Source: Deltaproteobacteria bacterium (GTDB lineage: Bacteria; Myxococcota_A; UBA796; JAFGLY01). From it: DNA of 45,701 bases. Numbering within the stretch: the stretch's first letter is position 1; each line of letters starts with the position of its first letter. Of this stretch, positions 33,592 to 43,981 are shown in pieces. The notes beneath the pieces are model-generated. The model was not told the DNA's origin. It worked only from the letters and a program-made list of their open reading frames with translations, and did not search any database. A program made the position numbers and the translations under genes. Where the stretch lies: assembly GCA_016927815.1 (NCBI GenBank), contig JAFGLY010000041.1, positions 1-45,701 of the forward strand. The letters run 5' to 3'.

Positions 33592-34167
33592 ATGAAGCGT
33601 GTGTCGGTTGCGATGCTCGGCTGTGGGGTCCTCTCGGCCCTGGCCTCGGGTGCCTGCAAGGAGCAGGAGGACACCGGTACCCAGGATTCGGCCGTCCGGG
33701 ACGACTGCGAGGACGAACGGGGCGACTGGGAGGAGGTGCCGCTCGATCGGAGCTTCGTCAGCGACGACGGACGCTGGGCGATCAACGCCGTTCATCCGTG
33801 GCTGTACGACGGCTGGGTGGACATGGCGGACTTCATCGTGACCCGGTTCTTCGCAGACTGCGAAGGGGACGAATGCAGCAACATGATCCGGATCCTGGAC
33901 CACTCCCCATCGGAAGAGACCTGGACCCGGCTCGACACCCTCCTCCGGGCGGCGGGATTCGACCCCGAGGACACGGTACGGGGGTACACCACCCAAGGGG
34001 TCTGCTACGGTCAGCGGACCTCCGGAACCGAGAAGTGGGTGGTGGTGGAGCGGGAACTGTTGGACGGCCGGGGCGTCCGCTTCCGGCTGGAGCTGTGGCA
34101 GTCCCAGGCGGCGCCCGATCCCGAGTGGCTCGATCTCCTCGATACGTTCCAGGTGGCGTACCGGTAG
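33592..34167 (+). CDS. Small EDTG-type lipoprotein, unknown family
   Basis: 191 aa, ATG at 33592 with GGGAGG about eight nt upstream. The signal is MLGCGVLSALASGAC with Cys22 as the probable lipid site; a Cys at 11 is also present but less favourable. It continues KEQEDTGTQDS with EDTG at 26-29. The mature domain is acidic and alpha/beta-like (FADCEGDECSNMIRILDHS, WTRLDTLLRAAGF, GVRFRLELWQSQ), with Cys pairs near 89/94 suggesting a disulphide. No family was recognised. It converges with the copA gene 28 nt away. Confidence 0.7.
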   Translation: MKRVSVAMLGCGVLSALASGACKEQEDTGTQDSAVRDDCEDERGDWEEVPLDRSFVSDDGRWAINAVHPWLYDGWVDMADFIVTRFFADCEGDECSNMIRILDHSPSEETWTRLDTLLRAAGFDPEDTVRGYTTQGVCYGQRTSGTEKWVVVERELLDGRGVRFRLELWQSQAAPDPEWLDLLDTFQVAYR

Positions 34168-34195
34168 GGTCGGGGCCCGAGCCAGCAGCACCGGG

Positions 34196-36391
34196 TCAGG
34201 TGGGCTCGAAGCGGCGCAGGCGAAGGGCGTTGGCGACCACGGACACGCTGGAGAGGGCCATGGCGGCGGCGGCGAACATGGGGGAGAGCAGCCCCAGGGC
34301 GGCCACCGGGATGCCCACGGCGTTGTAGCCGAACGCCCAGAAGAGGTTCTGCCGGATGATCCGCATGGTGGCATGCGAGAGGTCGATGGCCATGGCCACG
34401 CGTGCCATGTCCTTGTGGACGAGCGTGATCGCGGCGGTCTCCATGGCCACGTGGGTGCCCGTTCCGATGGCGAAGGACACGTCGGCCGCCGCGAGCGCCG
34501 GGGCGTCGTTGATGCCGTCGCCCACCATGCCCACCACGTGGCCTTCGGCCTGCAGGCGTCGCACCAGGTCCACCTTGTCCTCGGGCGTGGCCTCGGCGTG
34601 CACCACATCGATCGCCAGCGCCCTGGCTACGGCGGCCGCGACGGCGGGATGGTCCCCGGTGGCTAAGACGAGCCTCAGTCCCCGGGCACGGAGCCGGCCC
34701 ACGGCTTCGGACGACATGGGATCGAGGGGATCGGCCACGGCCAGGACCGCCACGAGGCGTCCATCCACCGCGGCCAGCACCGCCGTCTGACCCCCGGCCT
34801 CCAGGCGCTCCACATGGGCGTCGAGCGCCCCGAGGTCCAACCCGTGCGCCCCGAGCAGGCGGCGATTGCCCACGAGCACGTCGTGGGACGCGATCCGCGC
34901 CACCACGCCCTGTCCCATGACCGTGGAGGTGGATCCGGCCTCGCGAGGCTGGACACCCTGGTCAGCCGCCCACCGGACGACGGCCTCGCCCAGCGGATGC
35001 TCGCTGTAGCGCTCCGCCGTGGCCAGGAGCGGCAGGTGGCCGGCATCCTCGGGGGACGCCCACACCACTCCGGTCACCTCGGGACGGCCCTGGGTCAGGG
35101 TACCGGTCTTGTCGAACACGAGCGTATCGATGCGCTGGGCCCGTTCCAAGGCCTCGGCGCTGCGCACGAGGATTCCGTGCTCCGCGGCCTTGCCCGTCCC
35201 CACCAGGATGGCCACGGGCGTGGCCAGGCCCAACGCGCACGGGCAGGCGATGACCAGCACGGCCACCGCGGGCAGGAGGGCCCCCACGGGGCCTGCCCCG
35301 ACGAAGGCCCAGGCAGCGCCGGTGATCAGCGCGACGACCAGCACGCCTGGAACGAACCGGGCGGACACGGCGTCCGCGATCCGCTGGATGGGAGCCCGGG
35401 TGCCCTGGGCATCCTCCACCAGGCGGATGATGTGCCCGAGCGCGGTGTCCTCGCCGACGCGGGCAACCTCCAGGACCAGGTGGCCCGACCGAGCGATCGT
35501 CCCGCCGAGGACGAGATCGCCGATGGTACGGACCACCGGGAGACCCTCTCCGGTGATCATGGCCTCGTCCACCGTGCTCCCGCCCTCGAGCACCCGGCCG
35601 TCCACCGGGATCCGCTCCCCGGGCCGTACGACCACGCGGTCCCCGACCCGGACGTCGGCCGTGGGCACCTCCACCTCCATCCCGTCCCGCTCCACGCGGG
35701 CCGTATCGGGTTCGAGGGCCGCCAGGGCCCGGATGGCATCCTGGGCGCGGTGCCGGGCCCGATCCTCCAGGAATCGGCCCAGAAGGAAGAACGTGACGAT
35801 GACGCCCGCGGTCTCGAAGTAAAGGTCCGTCCCCCCGGCGCCCGAGAAGAGCTGGACCGACGACCAGGTGTACGCGACGCCGGATCCCGTGGCGATGAGG
35901 GTGTCCATGTTGGCGGTGCCGCGGCGAGCCAGCCTCCAGGCCGTTCGGAAGACGTCGCGCCCCGCCCAGGCCAGTACGGGCGTGACGAGCGCGAACTGGA
36001 GGACGCCGGATCCCGGGAACGCGAGGTGGGCCATGGAGATCACGACCACGGGCGCGGTGAGGGCCGCCGCGATCGCGAGTCTCCGCACGGGCTCGGCCGT
36101 GTGCGCCGGGGCCTCCTCGGATCGCTCGGCACGAGGGAGCGGCCCGAGGTCGTAGCCGGCCTCCCGGACGGCACGGACGAGGTCCTCCGCACGTGCGACA
36201 CCGTGCACCGTCACGCGACGGTTGGCGAGGTTCACCGTGGCCTTCTCGACGCCGGGCACGCCGGCCAGTGCACGCTCGACGTGGGCCGCGCAGCCGGCGC
36301 AGTGCATGCCTTCCACGCGCCAGGTGTCCGACGCATGCGCCCGCCCCGGAGGGCGGGCGTTCGAGGAGGGGGAACGGTCGATGTCCTTCAT
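34196..36391 (-). CDS. copA: Copper-type P1B ATPase
   Basis: 731 aa, ATG at 36391. One N-terminal heavy-metal domain carries GMHCAGCA (Cys31, Cys34). The ATPase core has the metal-site CPC in [15 protein letters not shown], the actuator loop MITGEGLPV (where TGES or TGEP is more common), the phosphorylation motif DKTGTLTQG, the SEHPLGEAV nucleotide-site HP pair, and [14 protein letters not shown]. The last membrane helices have FGYNAVGIP and MALSSVSVV, the YN and MxxSS signatures of Cu(I)-transporting ATPases. Such pumps export copper to the periplasm, for detoxification or for loading cuproenzymes. No copper regulator or chaperone is visible next to it. The upstream HEAT-repeat gene is 77 nt away on the same strand. 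Confidence 0.95.
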   Translation of the reverse strand: MKDIDRSPSSNARPPGRAHASDTWRVEGMHCAGCAAHVERALAGVPGVEKATVNLANRRVTVHGVARAEDLVRAVREAGYDLGPLPRAERSEEAPAHTAEPVRRLAIAAALTAPVVVISMAHLAFPGSGVLQFALVTPVLAWAGRDVFRTAWRLARRGTANMDTLIATGSGVAYTWSSVQLFSGAGGTDLYFETAGVIVTFFLLGRFLEDRARHRAQDAIRALAALEPDTARVERDGMEVEVPTADVRVGDRVVVRPGERIPVDGRVLEGGSTVDEAMITGEGLPVVRTIGDLVLGGTIARSGHLVLEVARVGEDTALGHIIRLVEDAQGTRAPIQRIADAVSARFVPGVLVVALITGAAWAFVGAGPVGALLPAVAVLVIACPCALGLATPVAILVGTGKAAEHGILVRSAEALERAQRIDTLVFDKTGTLTQGRPEVTGVVWASPEDAGHLPLLATAERYSEHPLGEAVVRWAADQGVQPREAGSTSTVMGQGVVARIASHDVLVGNRRLLGAHGLDLGALDAHVERLEAGGQTAVLAAVDGRLVAVLAVADPLDPMSSEAVGRLRARGLRLVLATGDHPAVAAAVARALAIDVVHAEATPEDKVDLVRRLQAEGHVVGMVGDGINDAPALAAADVSFAIGTGTHVAMETAAITLVHKDMARVAMAIDLSHATMRIIRQNLFWAFGYNAVGIPVAALGLLSPMFAAAAMALSSVSVVANALRLRRFEPT

Positions 36392-36468
36392 GGTGCCACG
36401 GACGGGAGATGAATCGGCCCGGCCGGCTGTTGCACCGGTCTGGAGACGGAGGTGCGCTCGGATCTGCC

Positions 36469-38232
36469 CTACCAGGCCACCGGCGCCCCGCAGTTGGGGC
36501 AGGTGGACCGGCGCAGCTTGTTGAAGCGCGCGCCGCAGTACGAACAGTCGCCCGCCTCGAGCGCGGGAATGGCCGCCGGTAGGGGCGCGGCCTTCACGGC
36601 CTTGAAGAAGTCCACCAGGATCCGCGCCATCTCGAGCACGGCCCCGACCGGATCGTCCATCTCGTAGAAGGACTTCTCGAACGACGCCTTCGCCTCTTCG
36701 CTCTGGAAGTACGCGAACGAGAGATCCAGCCGGGTCATGGCATCGATCACGGGTTCGGTCGCCTCCGGGGGCAGGACACCCCAGGCCGCGGCCATGGCCT
36801 GGGCGTCGTCGCGCCGGCCCTCCACGAAGATGGCCGGGCCCAGGAACAGCCGGACCTCGTCCTTCTCCCCCCAGACGTCGCCGCGGGCCTTCACGGGCTT
36901 CTTGGTCAGGTCCCGGGTCAGGTCGATGTCGGGCAAGGGGCTCTCCCAGCGCATGCTGACGGACAGGCTTCCGAAGGTGGCCCAGATGCCGATCTGGATC
37001 GGGACGTCGTCCAGGCTGCCCCGGACGTAGATCTCCTCCTCGTCCTGGTTGAGCACCACCTGGGACTTGGGGAACCGGGACGACACCTCGCCCGCGAAGG
37101 CCCGGACGACCTTCCAGCGCTGGGGGTCCTCCCAGTCGCGGTAGCGGGCGGCCTTCTCCTTCCAGGGCTGGTTCACGGCCTTCGCTGCGGCCTCGCGCAC
37201 GGCGGGGCTCGCATCCTGGGCCGCGATGGCGGACGCCACGGTGGGGTCGACCACCCGTTCCAGGGCGGCGAGGCGGACCTGCTCGTCGGGATCGGAGCGG
37301 GCGAGCTTCTCCGCACGGCCGGTCTGGTCGGTGTGCCGGACGGCGAGGGTGCGGACCCGAGGGTCGGCGTCGCCAAGGAGGCGCCCCGAGAGGGTCTTCA
37401 CCTCGTCCTCGTCGGCCATCGTGAGGTACCGCTCGAACGCGGCCACCCGGACCTCGGGATCTTTGCCCTTGCGGGCCAGCGTCTCGAGCCCGTCCTCGTA
37501 CCGCATCTGCTGGACCGCCGCGAGGCGCAGGTCGGCCGGGGCGTCGGACTGGGCCACGCGCACGAGGCCGTCGTCGTCGTCCAGGCGCTCCACGGCGGCC
37601 CGCCGCACCGTTTCGTCCACCGGGCTGCTCGCCACCCGTGCGAGGCCGTCGTTGTCGAGGTGTCGGACGGCCATGAGGGCCGTGGCGGCTGGGGCCTTGA
37701 GCGCGATGCGCAGCGCGGTCTCTCGATCGTCGAGCTCCTCGAGCACCGCGCCGCCCACCTGGGGCGAGGGGTCGGAGATGGCCAGGGCCACCATCCCCTT
37801 CTCGTCACCCTTCAGGAGCGGCACGACGGCCGCCCGGACCTCGGGATCGGCCTCCTTGTCCAGGACCTGCCGCACGAGGGCGTGGCACGCCTCCTCGCCC
37901 TTTCCCTGGGCCTGGAGCACCGCGTGGTAGGCCTTGGGCATCTTGGGCCACTGTTCGTCCACCTCGGCGAACATCTCGGGCAGGCCGACCACGTCGGCCA
38001 GCCGGCGCGCGGCCACCTGCCGCACGCCCACGTCGGCGTCGTGGAGGAGCACGTGCGCCATGACCGTAGCGATCATGGTCTCCTCCAGCACGGCCTTGCG
38101 CACGGACGGATCGGGATCGGCCGTGGCCAGGTCCCACACCGGCACGAGGTGGTCGTACATCTTGATCGCCTCGATCCGGACCTTCGGATCGGAGTGCTTC
38201 CACTTCGGACGGAAGAGATCAGCGAACCCCAT
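36469..38232 (-). CDS. HEAT-repeat protein with C-terminal zinc ribbon
   Basis: 587 aa, ATG at 38232 with AGGAGGTG upstream. From residue 10 to about 370 there are serial HEAT-like repeats, each with a DPxxxVRxAA-type core ([50 protein letters not shown]). A distinct alpha/beta domain follows at about 370-540 ([31 protein letters not shown]). The end is a zinc ribbon with Cys563, Cys566, Cys578 and Cys581. HEAT scaffolds bind proteins. Its partner is unknown. No signal peptide is seen, so it is likely cytoplasmic. It lies 54 nt downstream of the GMC oxidoreductase gene. Confidence 0.8.
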   Translation of the reverse strand: MGFADLFRPKWKHSDPKVRIEAIKMYDHLVPVWDLATADPDPSVRKAVLEETMIATVMAHVLLHDADVGVRQVAARRLADVVGLPEMFAEVDEQWPKMPKAYHAVLQAQGKGEEACHALVRQVLDKEADPEVRAAVVPLLKGDEKGMVALAISDPSPQVGGAVLEELDDRETALRIALKAPAATALMAVRHLDNDGLARVASSPVDETVRRAAVERLDDDDGLVRVAQSDAPADLRLAAVQQMRYEDGLETLARKGKDPEVRVAAFERYLTMADEDEVKTLSGRLLGDADPRVRTLAVRHTDQTGRAEKLARSDPDEQVRLAALERVVDPTVASAIAAQDASPAVREAAAKAVNQPWKEKAARYRDWEDPQRWKVVRAFAGEVSSRFPKSQVVLNQDEEEIYVRGSLDDVPIQIGIWATFGSLSVSMRWESPLPDIDLTRDLTKKPVKARGDVWGEKDEVRLFLGPAIFVEGRRDDAQAMAAAWGVLPPEATEPVIDAMTRLDLSFAYFQSEEAKASFEKSFYEMDDPVGAVLEMARILVDFFKAVKAAPLPAAIPALEAGDCSYCGARFNKLRRSTCPNCGAPVAW

Positions 38233-38286
38233 CGGGCACCTCCTGGGTGAGGAGGCGGAAGCGTACCACAGGTGCCCCCCTCGAGA

Positions 38287-39723
38287 TCAGACCGTCTCGA
38301 GGTAGTGCCGCACGTTCCGCCGGGCCACGGCCAGGAGCGTGGCCTGGGGGTTCACGCCGGTGGTGTCGGGCAGGATGCTGGCGTCGTTGATCCAGGTGTT
38401 GCCGAGCGCGCGCATGCGGCCCCAGGAATCCACGACGCACCGCGACGCATCCTCGCCCATGGGACAGGTGCCGAAGAGGTGGATGGTGGAGACCGCGGTC
38501 TTCCCGTGGGGGATGCGGTCGCCGAGCGTGTTGGCGTCGAGTTTCCTCCTCAAGGGAGGGTGGCCGGCATAGGGGTGGAAGATCTCCCGGGCGCCCGCGG
38601 TGAAGAGCAGGCGGATCAGGCGCTGGAGGGCGAGGGAGAGGCGGCCGCGATCCGTGTCGTTGAGCGGGTAGCGCATGAGGGGCTCGTTCAGGAGCGGCAG
38701 GTTCTGGACCGAGCCCGAGGTGGTGCCCTCCACGAGCACGTAGAAGAGGGCCATGGTCTGCCAGTTCGCGAGCCGCTCCCGGAGCGCCTCACCCTGGCCG
38801 CCGAGCCACATGACCAGGTGGGGCAGCGCAGCCTGGGAGCAGCCGAGCGTCATCTCGGGCTTGAACGCCACCACCTGCTGGACCGGCACGCCGACCGTGG
38901 GGTCGTTGATGGGATCGTCGAAGCAGGCCACCAACCGGATCATGGGGTGCATGCGCAGGTTCTGGCCGATGGGATCCTGGAGGCCCGAACGCCGCAGGAT
39001 CAGGGGGGTCTGAATGGGCCCGCCACACACGAAGAGGTGGCGGAAGCGGACGCGGATCGCCTCCGGCGGTTCCCCGGGCGGCGTGTGGATCGCACGGGCC
39101 TCGCGGGCCTCCCCGCCGCCAAGGACGAGGCGGATCACGCGGGTGTCGGGAAGCAGGCGGCAGCCCGCGGCCAGGGCGCGGGGCACGAGGGTCTCGGTCA
39201 TGGACTGGCGCTGGCCCGGACCATCGCCGGAGTCGGGGTATTGCCAGAAGCGCTGGACCTCCTCGCTGCGCCACCCGAGCGCCTCGGCGCCGGCCTTGAG
39301 GATTGTGGAGGCGCCGTCCAGCGGGCCCCGGAGCGAGGAGACGGTGAGATCCCGCTCGACCTCGGCCCGGAAGGGCTCGAGCGAGCGGTTGGAGAGGTCC
39401 CGGATGCGGAACCGCTCGGACCACCCCTCGAGGGTCTGGTCCATGGGCCAGTGGCAGAGGGCCGCGTTGATCTCGCTCCCCCCACCCACGCAGCGGCCCT
39501 CGATGCAGGTCACCATGGTCCGGCCGAGCGCCACGGTGAGCCCTCCGTTGCGGTACTTCTGGGTGGTCTCCGCGATGGAGTACGGCGGCGCGGAGTCGAG
39601 CCCCAGGTGGGCGCCCTCCTCGAGCAGGATCACGTCTCGGCCCGCCTCGGCGAGCAGGCACGCGGTGGTGGCGCCGCCGGGGCCGGACCCGATGACCAGG
39701 ACGTCACAGTCGTGGGTCTGCAC
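38287..39723 (-). CDS. GMC-family FAD oxidoreductase
   Basis: 478 aa from the GTG at 39723, preceded by GGGAGGGG. The FAD-binding GSGPGG is at residues 12-17, followed by EAG and LLEEG at the end of the first beta-alpha-beta unit. Mid-protein GMC features include CVGGGSEINAALCHWP, and the C-terminal substrate/active-site region has STIHLFGTCPMGED and GVNPQATLLAVARR, where catalytic His and Asn are expected. Family members oxidise alcohols, sugars or sterols. The immediately upstream 138-aa gene (3-nt gap) resembles the small partner found with gluconate/fructose-type dehydrogenases. No signal peptide is visible on the catalytic subunit. The substrate is not known. Confidence 0.9.
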   Translation of the reverse strand: MQTHDCDVLVIGSGPGGATTACLLAEAGRDVILLEEGAHLGLDSAPPYSIAETTQKYRNGGLTVALGRTMVTCIEGRCVGGGSEINAALCHWPMDQTLEGWSERFRIRDLSNRSLEPFRAEVERDLTVSSLRGPLDGASTILKAGAEALGWRSEEVQRFWQYPDSGDGPGQRQSMTETLVPRALAAGCRLLPDTRVIRLVLGGGEAREARAIHTPPGEPPEAIRVRFRHLFVCGGPIQTPLILRRSGLQDPIGQNLRMHPMIRLVACFDDPINDPTVGVPVQQVVAFKPEMTLGCSQAALPHLVMWLGGQGEALRERLANWQTMALFYVLVEGTTSGSVQNLPLLNEPLMRYPLNDTDRGRLSLALQRLIRLLFTAGAREIFHPYAGHPPLRRKLDANTLGDRIPHGKTAVSTIHLFGTCPMGEDASRCVVDSWGRMRALGNTWINDASILPDTTGVNPQATLLAVARRNVRHYLETV

Positions 39724-39726
39724 GTT

Positions 39727-40143
39727 TCACCCCTCCCGACCGGCGGTGGCCTCGGCCGCCTCGTCCTTTTCCGAGAAGTACACGAAAGTGCCCATCTTCT
39801 CGTAGAACTCCACGAACGTGCGGAACACGCCCACCGGTGCGTTCCGCCAGGCCTCGAGCACGCGGGCGCGCGCCTCGGGCGGCAGGAAGCGGAAGGGACG
39901 TCGCCCGAAGGCCACCCCGCTCGCGTCGAAGGCGAGAGTGGCGGCCATCATGGGCAGGCCGATGTACCTCGGCATGGCCTGGATCCGGCCCAGCATGGTG
40001 TGGGACGCTCGGTCGAGGATCTCGGGATCGGCTGGACCTTCGGACTCGGCCACGAGGGTCTCCACCACCGAGGCGACGGTGGGACGCACCACCTCGGCGA
40101 CCGGAGCGAGGCGGCGGCGGACTCGCCAGGCAAGGCTCGGCAT
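39727..40143 (-). CDS. Small partner protein of the GMC oxidoreductase
   Basis: 138 aa, ATG at 40143. It ends 3 nt before the GMC gene start, so translation is coupled. The sequence is helical (RRRLAPVAEVVRPTVASVVE, LDRASHTMLGRIQAMPRYI, ARARVLEAWRNAPVG) with FRTFVEFYEKMGTF near the end. The size and position fit the small, gluconate 2-dehydrogenase subunit 3-like partners of GMC enzymes, but no clear twin-arginine signal is present and the match is by context. It may be needed for folding or attachment of the catalytic subunit. Confidence 0.6.
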   Translation of the reverse strand: MPSLAWRVRRRLAPVAEVVRPTVASVVETLVAESEGPADPEILDRASHTMLGRIQAMPRYIGLPMMAATLAFDASGVAFGRRPFRFLPPEARARVLEAWRNAPVGVFRTFVEFYEKMGTFVYFSEKDEAAEATAGREG

Positions 40144-40262
40144 CGGGCACCGGATCCCGCGAGGGGAGACGCCCGGGGCCCCGCGGGGCAGGCCACCGGG
40201 CCGCACTTGTACCTCGCCGGCGCGGGGGCGACCAATGGAGGGCGCCCCGGGCGTGCAGCGGA

Positions 40263-41510
40263 TCAGCGTGCGCGCCCGCAGGGATCGAGAGCCGTGAGCA
40301 GCCGGTGCCAGGCCTCGAGATCGGGGCCCGCCTCGGTGTCGCTCCACCGTCCGAAGTTGATCCCGAGGCTGGAGCCTCCCAGATAGACGTCTCCCAGCCC
40401 CTGGATGCGCCAGGATGCGCTCCACTCGCCGGCGAGATGGTCCCGCTCCTTCACCACCCCGGGTCCGAGGGTGGCCTCGAGGCAGGCGCGTACGGCCGCC
40501 TGGTCGGCGAACCGGTTGCGGTCCGCCTGCGGGGCCGGACCCAGGGCCACCCGCTCGAGTGGCGCCCGGGCCTGGTTGGGCCAGCGAAACTCGATGTCGT
40601 CGAACCAGGGGTGATCCACCGCGACGGAACAGGTGAGCCCGATGGCCTTCGAGACCACGCTGCCCGGGAAGCGTCGCGGAATCTCGGCGAGCGCCGTGTC
40701 GATGCGGATCGAGGGATCCAGGGAGGCGATTTCGGCCAGCGGCCAGCCCTCCCGCAGCAGCACCCGGCGCACCTGACCGTCGAGCACGACGTCTCGCCCG
40801 GCCACCGACGCGATCGCCACGCGCCAGAGGAGGTCGAGACGATCGCGGCCCAGGGGGTCGTCCTCGGAGGTGTGGGACGAGATGTACTCCGGTGGGCTCG
40901 AGACCAGGAAGAACGTGTCCCCCGTTCGGAGAGAGAGGCGGCCGTCCTCGAGGCGCACGAGGCGACGGCCCAGGACGGCTTGGAGGCGGTCGGCCACGGC
41001 AGGTGCCGCGGGGTCGTCCTCCCCGAGGTTGAGCGTGAACGACTTGGCGTGCCCGGGCTCGTCCCAGGAGAGGGTGGCGTGCTCCAGGGACGGATCGGCC
41101 ACCTTCACGTAGAGGTTCGTTCCGTCGGGGGGATCGAGTCCGAGGCTCGCGGCCAGGGCCGTCGGATCGCCCTCCAGCGTGGCCAGGCCCGCGAGGCGCT
41201 CGAGGGGCACACCCTGGGGGCTCTCAGCCGTGGTGGCCCGGTGGATCAGCGCCGCCACGGCGGCGGTGAGCCCTCCGATGAACCCGGTGAGGGCCACGAG
41301 CGTGATCCAGGTGCCGGTACGGGTCGGTGGCCGGGCCCGTGTGGGGGGGAGGACGCCGGGGGTCCGGACCGGCGGGGGTGGCGCTGCCGGGGCCGCCTCC
41401 TGCCCGTGCTCCACGAGCGTTCCACAGAACGGGCACCGAACCGGTGCATCCGGGCTCGGAGCTTCGGGCAGGGGCGCCCCACAGACCGGGCAGGTGAGGG
41501 CGACAGGCAC
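40263..41510 (-). CDS. Zinc-ribbon, single-span membrane protein
   Basis: 415 aa, GTG at 41510 with GGAGGTCC six nt upstream. A double-cysteine zinc ribbon (Cys7, Cys10, Cys26, Cys29) is followed by a Pro-rich linker and one membrane span at about 68-89 (TLVALTGFIGGLTAAVAALI). The remaining 320 residues are predicted outside the cytoplasm and contain beta strands, two-copy-like segments and Cys residues near 293 and 345. No family was recognised. It is separated by 119 nt from the GMC partner gene. With its zinc ribbon and HEAT neighbour it adds to a run of zinc-ribbon proteins on this strand. Confidence 0.7.
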   Translation of the reverse strand: MPVALTCPVCGAPLPEAPSPDAPVRCPFCGTLVEHGQEAAPAAPPPPVRTPGVLPPTRARPPTRTGTWITLVALTGFIGGLTAAVAALIHRATTAESPQGVPLERLAGLATLEGDPTALAASLGLDPPDGTNLYVKVADPSLEHATLSWDEPGHAKSFTLNLGEDDPAAPAVADRLQAVLGRRLVRLEDGRLSLRTGDTFFLVSSPPEYISSHTSEDDPLGRDRLDLLWRVAIASVAGRDVVLDGQVRRVLLREGWPLAEIASLDPSIRIDTALAEIPRRFPGSVVSKAIGLTCSVAVDHPWFDDIEFRWPNQARAPLERVALGPAPQADRNRFADQAAVRACLEATLGPGVVKERDHLAGEWSASWRIQGLGDVYLGGSSLGINFGRWSDTEAGPDLEAWHRLLTALDPCGRAR

Positions 41511-41622
41511 CAGGACCTCCGACTACCCCTTATCCCGTGACCCCCCGCAGGGTCCGGAGCGGCGGAGGTGGGAGGTGCGAACCCGCTTCGATTAGGGGAG
41601 GTCGCTCCCTGGAGGTCCTCCC

Positions 41623-43770
41623 ATGCGCAAGGGTCTCGACGCCATCCTGCGGCCCCGCTCGGTGGCCATCCTCGGTGCGAGTCGGAAGCCCGGCTCCATC
41701 GGGCGCGAACTCATCCACAACCTCATCGACTTCGGCTTCCAGGGGCCGATCTACCCGGTCAACCCCCAGCGTCCACACATCCACTCCATCCGGGCCTACG
41801 CGGGCGTGGAGGAGATCCCGGATCCCGTGGACCTCGCGGTGGTGGTGGTGCCGCGCGACCACGTGCTCGGCGTGGTGGAGGCCTGCGTCCGCAAGGGCAT
41901 CCCGGGCCTCGTGGTCATCTCGGCCGGGTTCCGGGAGGCGGGCAAGGAGGGCACCCGGCTCGAGGCGAAGATCGCCCGGACCGCCCGGGAGGGCGGCATG
42001 CGCATGCTCGGGCCCAACTGCATGGGCGTGGTGAACACGGACCCGGAGGTGGCCATGAACGCGGCGTTCGGAGCCACGCAGCCGCTGGTGGGCCACGCCG
42101 CGTTCGCCAGCCAGTCCGGCGCACTCGGGGAGGTGGTCATCGCGGCCGCCCGGCGCGTGGGTCTGGGCGTCTCCTCGTTCGTGTCGCTCGGCAACAAGGC
42201 GGACCTCGAGGGCAACGACCTCCTCGAGTGGTGGGAGACCGATCCCAACACCAACGTGATCCTGCTGTACCTGGAGGACTTCGGCGACACCCACCGGTTC
42301 GCCGCGCTGGCCCGCCGCATCACCCGGGAGGCGGGCAAGCCCATCCTCGCGGTCAAGTCCGGCCGTACCCGCCAGGGCGCCGCCGCGGCGGCGTCCCACA
42401 CCGGCGCCCTCGCCGGGGGCGACACGGCGGCGTCCTCGCTGTTCGCCACCTCCGGCGTGATCCGGTGCAACACGGTCCAGGAGCTCTTCGAGCTGGGGCT
42501 CGCCTTCACCAGCCAGCCCCTGCCCAGGGGCCGGCGGGTGGCCGTGCTCACCAACGCCGGCGGGCCCGGCATCATGGCCACCGACGCGCTCGTCAGCGAC
42601 GGGTTCGAGATGGCGGATCTCAAGCCGGAGACCCGCGCCGCGCTCGACCAGATCGCGCCCAAGGCCGCGCCGGTCCAGAACCCGGTGGACCTCATCGCGT
42701 CGGCCGACCCGGACAAGTACCGGGCCGCCACGGAGCTGCTGCTGGCCGATCCCGAGGTGGACGCCTTGCTCCCGCTCTTCGTCAGTCCCGTGGCCTCCGA
42801 TCCCACGGCCGTGGCCCGCGGCATCGTGGCGGGCGTGGCCGCGGGCCTCGCGCGGACCGAGGTGCCCAAGCCCGTGCTCTCCTGCTTCATGGGCCGCGAC
42901 CAGGGTGGCGAGGCTGCCGCCGTGCTCCAGGCCGCGCACATCCCGGTCTACTCCTTCCCGGAGAGCGCGGTCGAGGCCCTGGGCGCCATGGACCGCTTCC
43001 GGGAGTGGCGCTGCCGGCCCGAGGAGCGGATCGTGCGTTTCCAGGTGGACCGCGCCCGAGCTCGGGAGCAGATCTCCACGGCCCGGGCAGCCCACCGGAC
43101 GTGGCTGACGGGCCCTGAGGTCTTCGACCTCCTCATGGCCTACGGCATCCCCACGGTCCCCAGCCGGTCCGTGTCCACCCCGGAGGAGGCCATCGCCTTC
43201 GCCGAGGAGGTGGGGTTCCCGCTCGTGCTCAAGCTGCTGGCCGAGGACGTGGTCCACAAGTCCGACGTGGGTGCCGTGCAGCTCGACCTGAGGTCGGCCC
43301 GCGAGGTGAAGGGCGCGTTCTGGGAGATCACCGAGACCGTGCGGCAGCGGAAGCTCGTGCCGGAGGATCGCCCCCTTGCCTTCCTCGCCCAGAAGATGGT
43401 GAGCGGTGGACGGGAGGTGATCCTGGGCGCGGTCGAGGACCCCGTGGTGGGCCACCTCCTCATGTTCGGGCTCGGCGGGGTGTTCGTGGAACTCATGGAG
43501 GACGTGGTCTTCCGGGTCCTGCCGATCACCGACGTGGACGCCCGGGAGATGGTCCGGAGCGTCAAGGGATTCCCGCTCCTGCAGGGGTACCGGGGCGAGC
43601 CGGCGGCCGACGTCGGGTCCGTGGAGGAGGTCCTCCAGCGGATGAGCCAGCTCGTCGGCGACTTCCCCGAGATCGCCGAGATGGACCTGAATCCGTTCGT
43701 GGTGCTGCCCCAGGGCCGAGGCGGCCTCGCGGTGGACGCCCGCATCCGGCTGGGGCCGAAGCGCTCGTAG
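41623..43770 (+). CDS. ADP-forming acyl-CoA synthetase, fused alpha-beta
   Basis: 715 aa, ATG at 41623 after GGAGGTCC. Residues 8-125 form a CoA-binding Rossmann domain (SVAILGASRKPGSIG). Residues 150-460 are the succinyl-CoA-synthetase-like ligase part with the phosphohistidine site His259 in SHTGALAGGD. Residues 490-715 are an ATP-grasp domain (GFPLVLKLLAEDVVHKSDVG, GVFVELMEDVVFRV, EMDLNPFVV). This order, with both subunits in one chain, is typical of bacterial ADP-forming acetate-CoA ligase homologues. They can make ATP from acyl-CoA, or activate an acid using ATP. Substrate preference, such as acetate, propionate or branched acids, cannot be read here. Near icmF, a short-chain acyl-CoA role is attractive. 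Confidence 0.9.
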   Translation: MRKGLDAILRPRSVAILGASRKPGSIGRELIHNLIDFGFQGPIYPVNPQRPHIHSIRAYAGVEEIPDPVDLAVVVVPRDHVLGVVEACVRKGIPGLVVISAGFREAGKEGTRLEAKIARTAREGGMRMLGPNCMGVVNTDPEVAMNAAFGATQPLVGHAAFASQSGALGEVVIAAARRVGLGVSSFVSLGNKADLEGNDLLEWWETDPNTNVILLYLEDFGDTHRFAALARRITREAGKPILAVKSGRTRQGAAAAASHTGALAGGDTAASSLFATSGVIRCNTVQELFELGLAFTSQPLPRGRRVAVLTNAGGPGIMATDALVSDGFEMADLKPETRAALDQIAPKAAPVQNPVDLIASADPDKYRAATELLLADPEVDALLPLFVSPVASDPTAVARGIVAGVAAGLARTEVPKPVLSCFMGRDQGGEAAAVLQAAHIPVYSFPESAVEALGAMDRFREWRCRPEERIVRFQVDRARAREQISTARAAHRTWLTGPEVFDLLMAYGIPTVPSRSVSTPEEAIAFAEEVGFPLVLKLLAEDVVHKSDVGAVQLDLRSAREVKGAFWEITETVRQRKLVPEDRPLAFLAQKMVSGGREVILGAVEDPVVGHLLMFGLGGVFVELMEDVVFRVLPITDVDAREMVRSVKGFPLLQGYRGEPAADVGSVEEVLQRMSQLVGDFPEIAEMDLNPFVVLPQGRGGLAVDARIRLGPKRS

Positions 43771-43919
43771 AAGGACGCGGTCCGGGCCTGACCCTGTTGC
43801 ATCCTTCGCTTGGCGCGTCGGCGCAGGGGATTGTCTCGCCGACCCCGTGGTGTGGATCATCCCGGGCGGACCATGGCCCCTACCCGCGTTGGGGGAGCGG
43901 TCGGTGGCTGGGGCGCCGT

Positions 43920-43965
43920 GTTGCGATTCGCCGGGTGTGACCGGTCAGGTGGCTCGAATCGCAAC
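43920..43965. repeat. Palindromic repeat, copy 1
   Basis: A 46-bp unit bounded by GTTGCGATTCG (43920-43930) and its perfect inverse CGAATCGCAAC (43955-43965). The centre holds TGACCGGTCA, a perfect 10-bp palindrome. The unit recurs 62 bp downstream with one substitution, so this looks like a REP-like dispersed element. Confidence 0.8.
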
Positions 43966-43981
43966 ACCAGCGGCCAGAAAC

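Noticed and set aside
34196-36391. TGEG in the CopA actuator loop as evidence for loss of function
   Set aside because: The position after TGE varies between S, P and other residues in this family, and all other catalytic motifs are intact.
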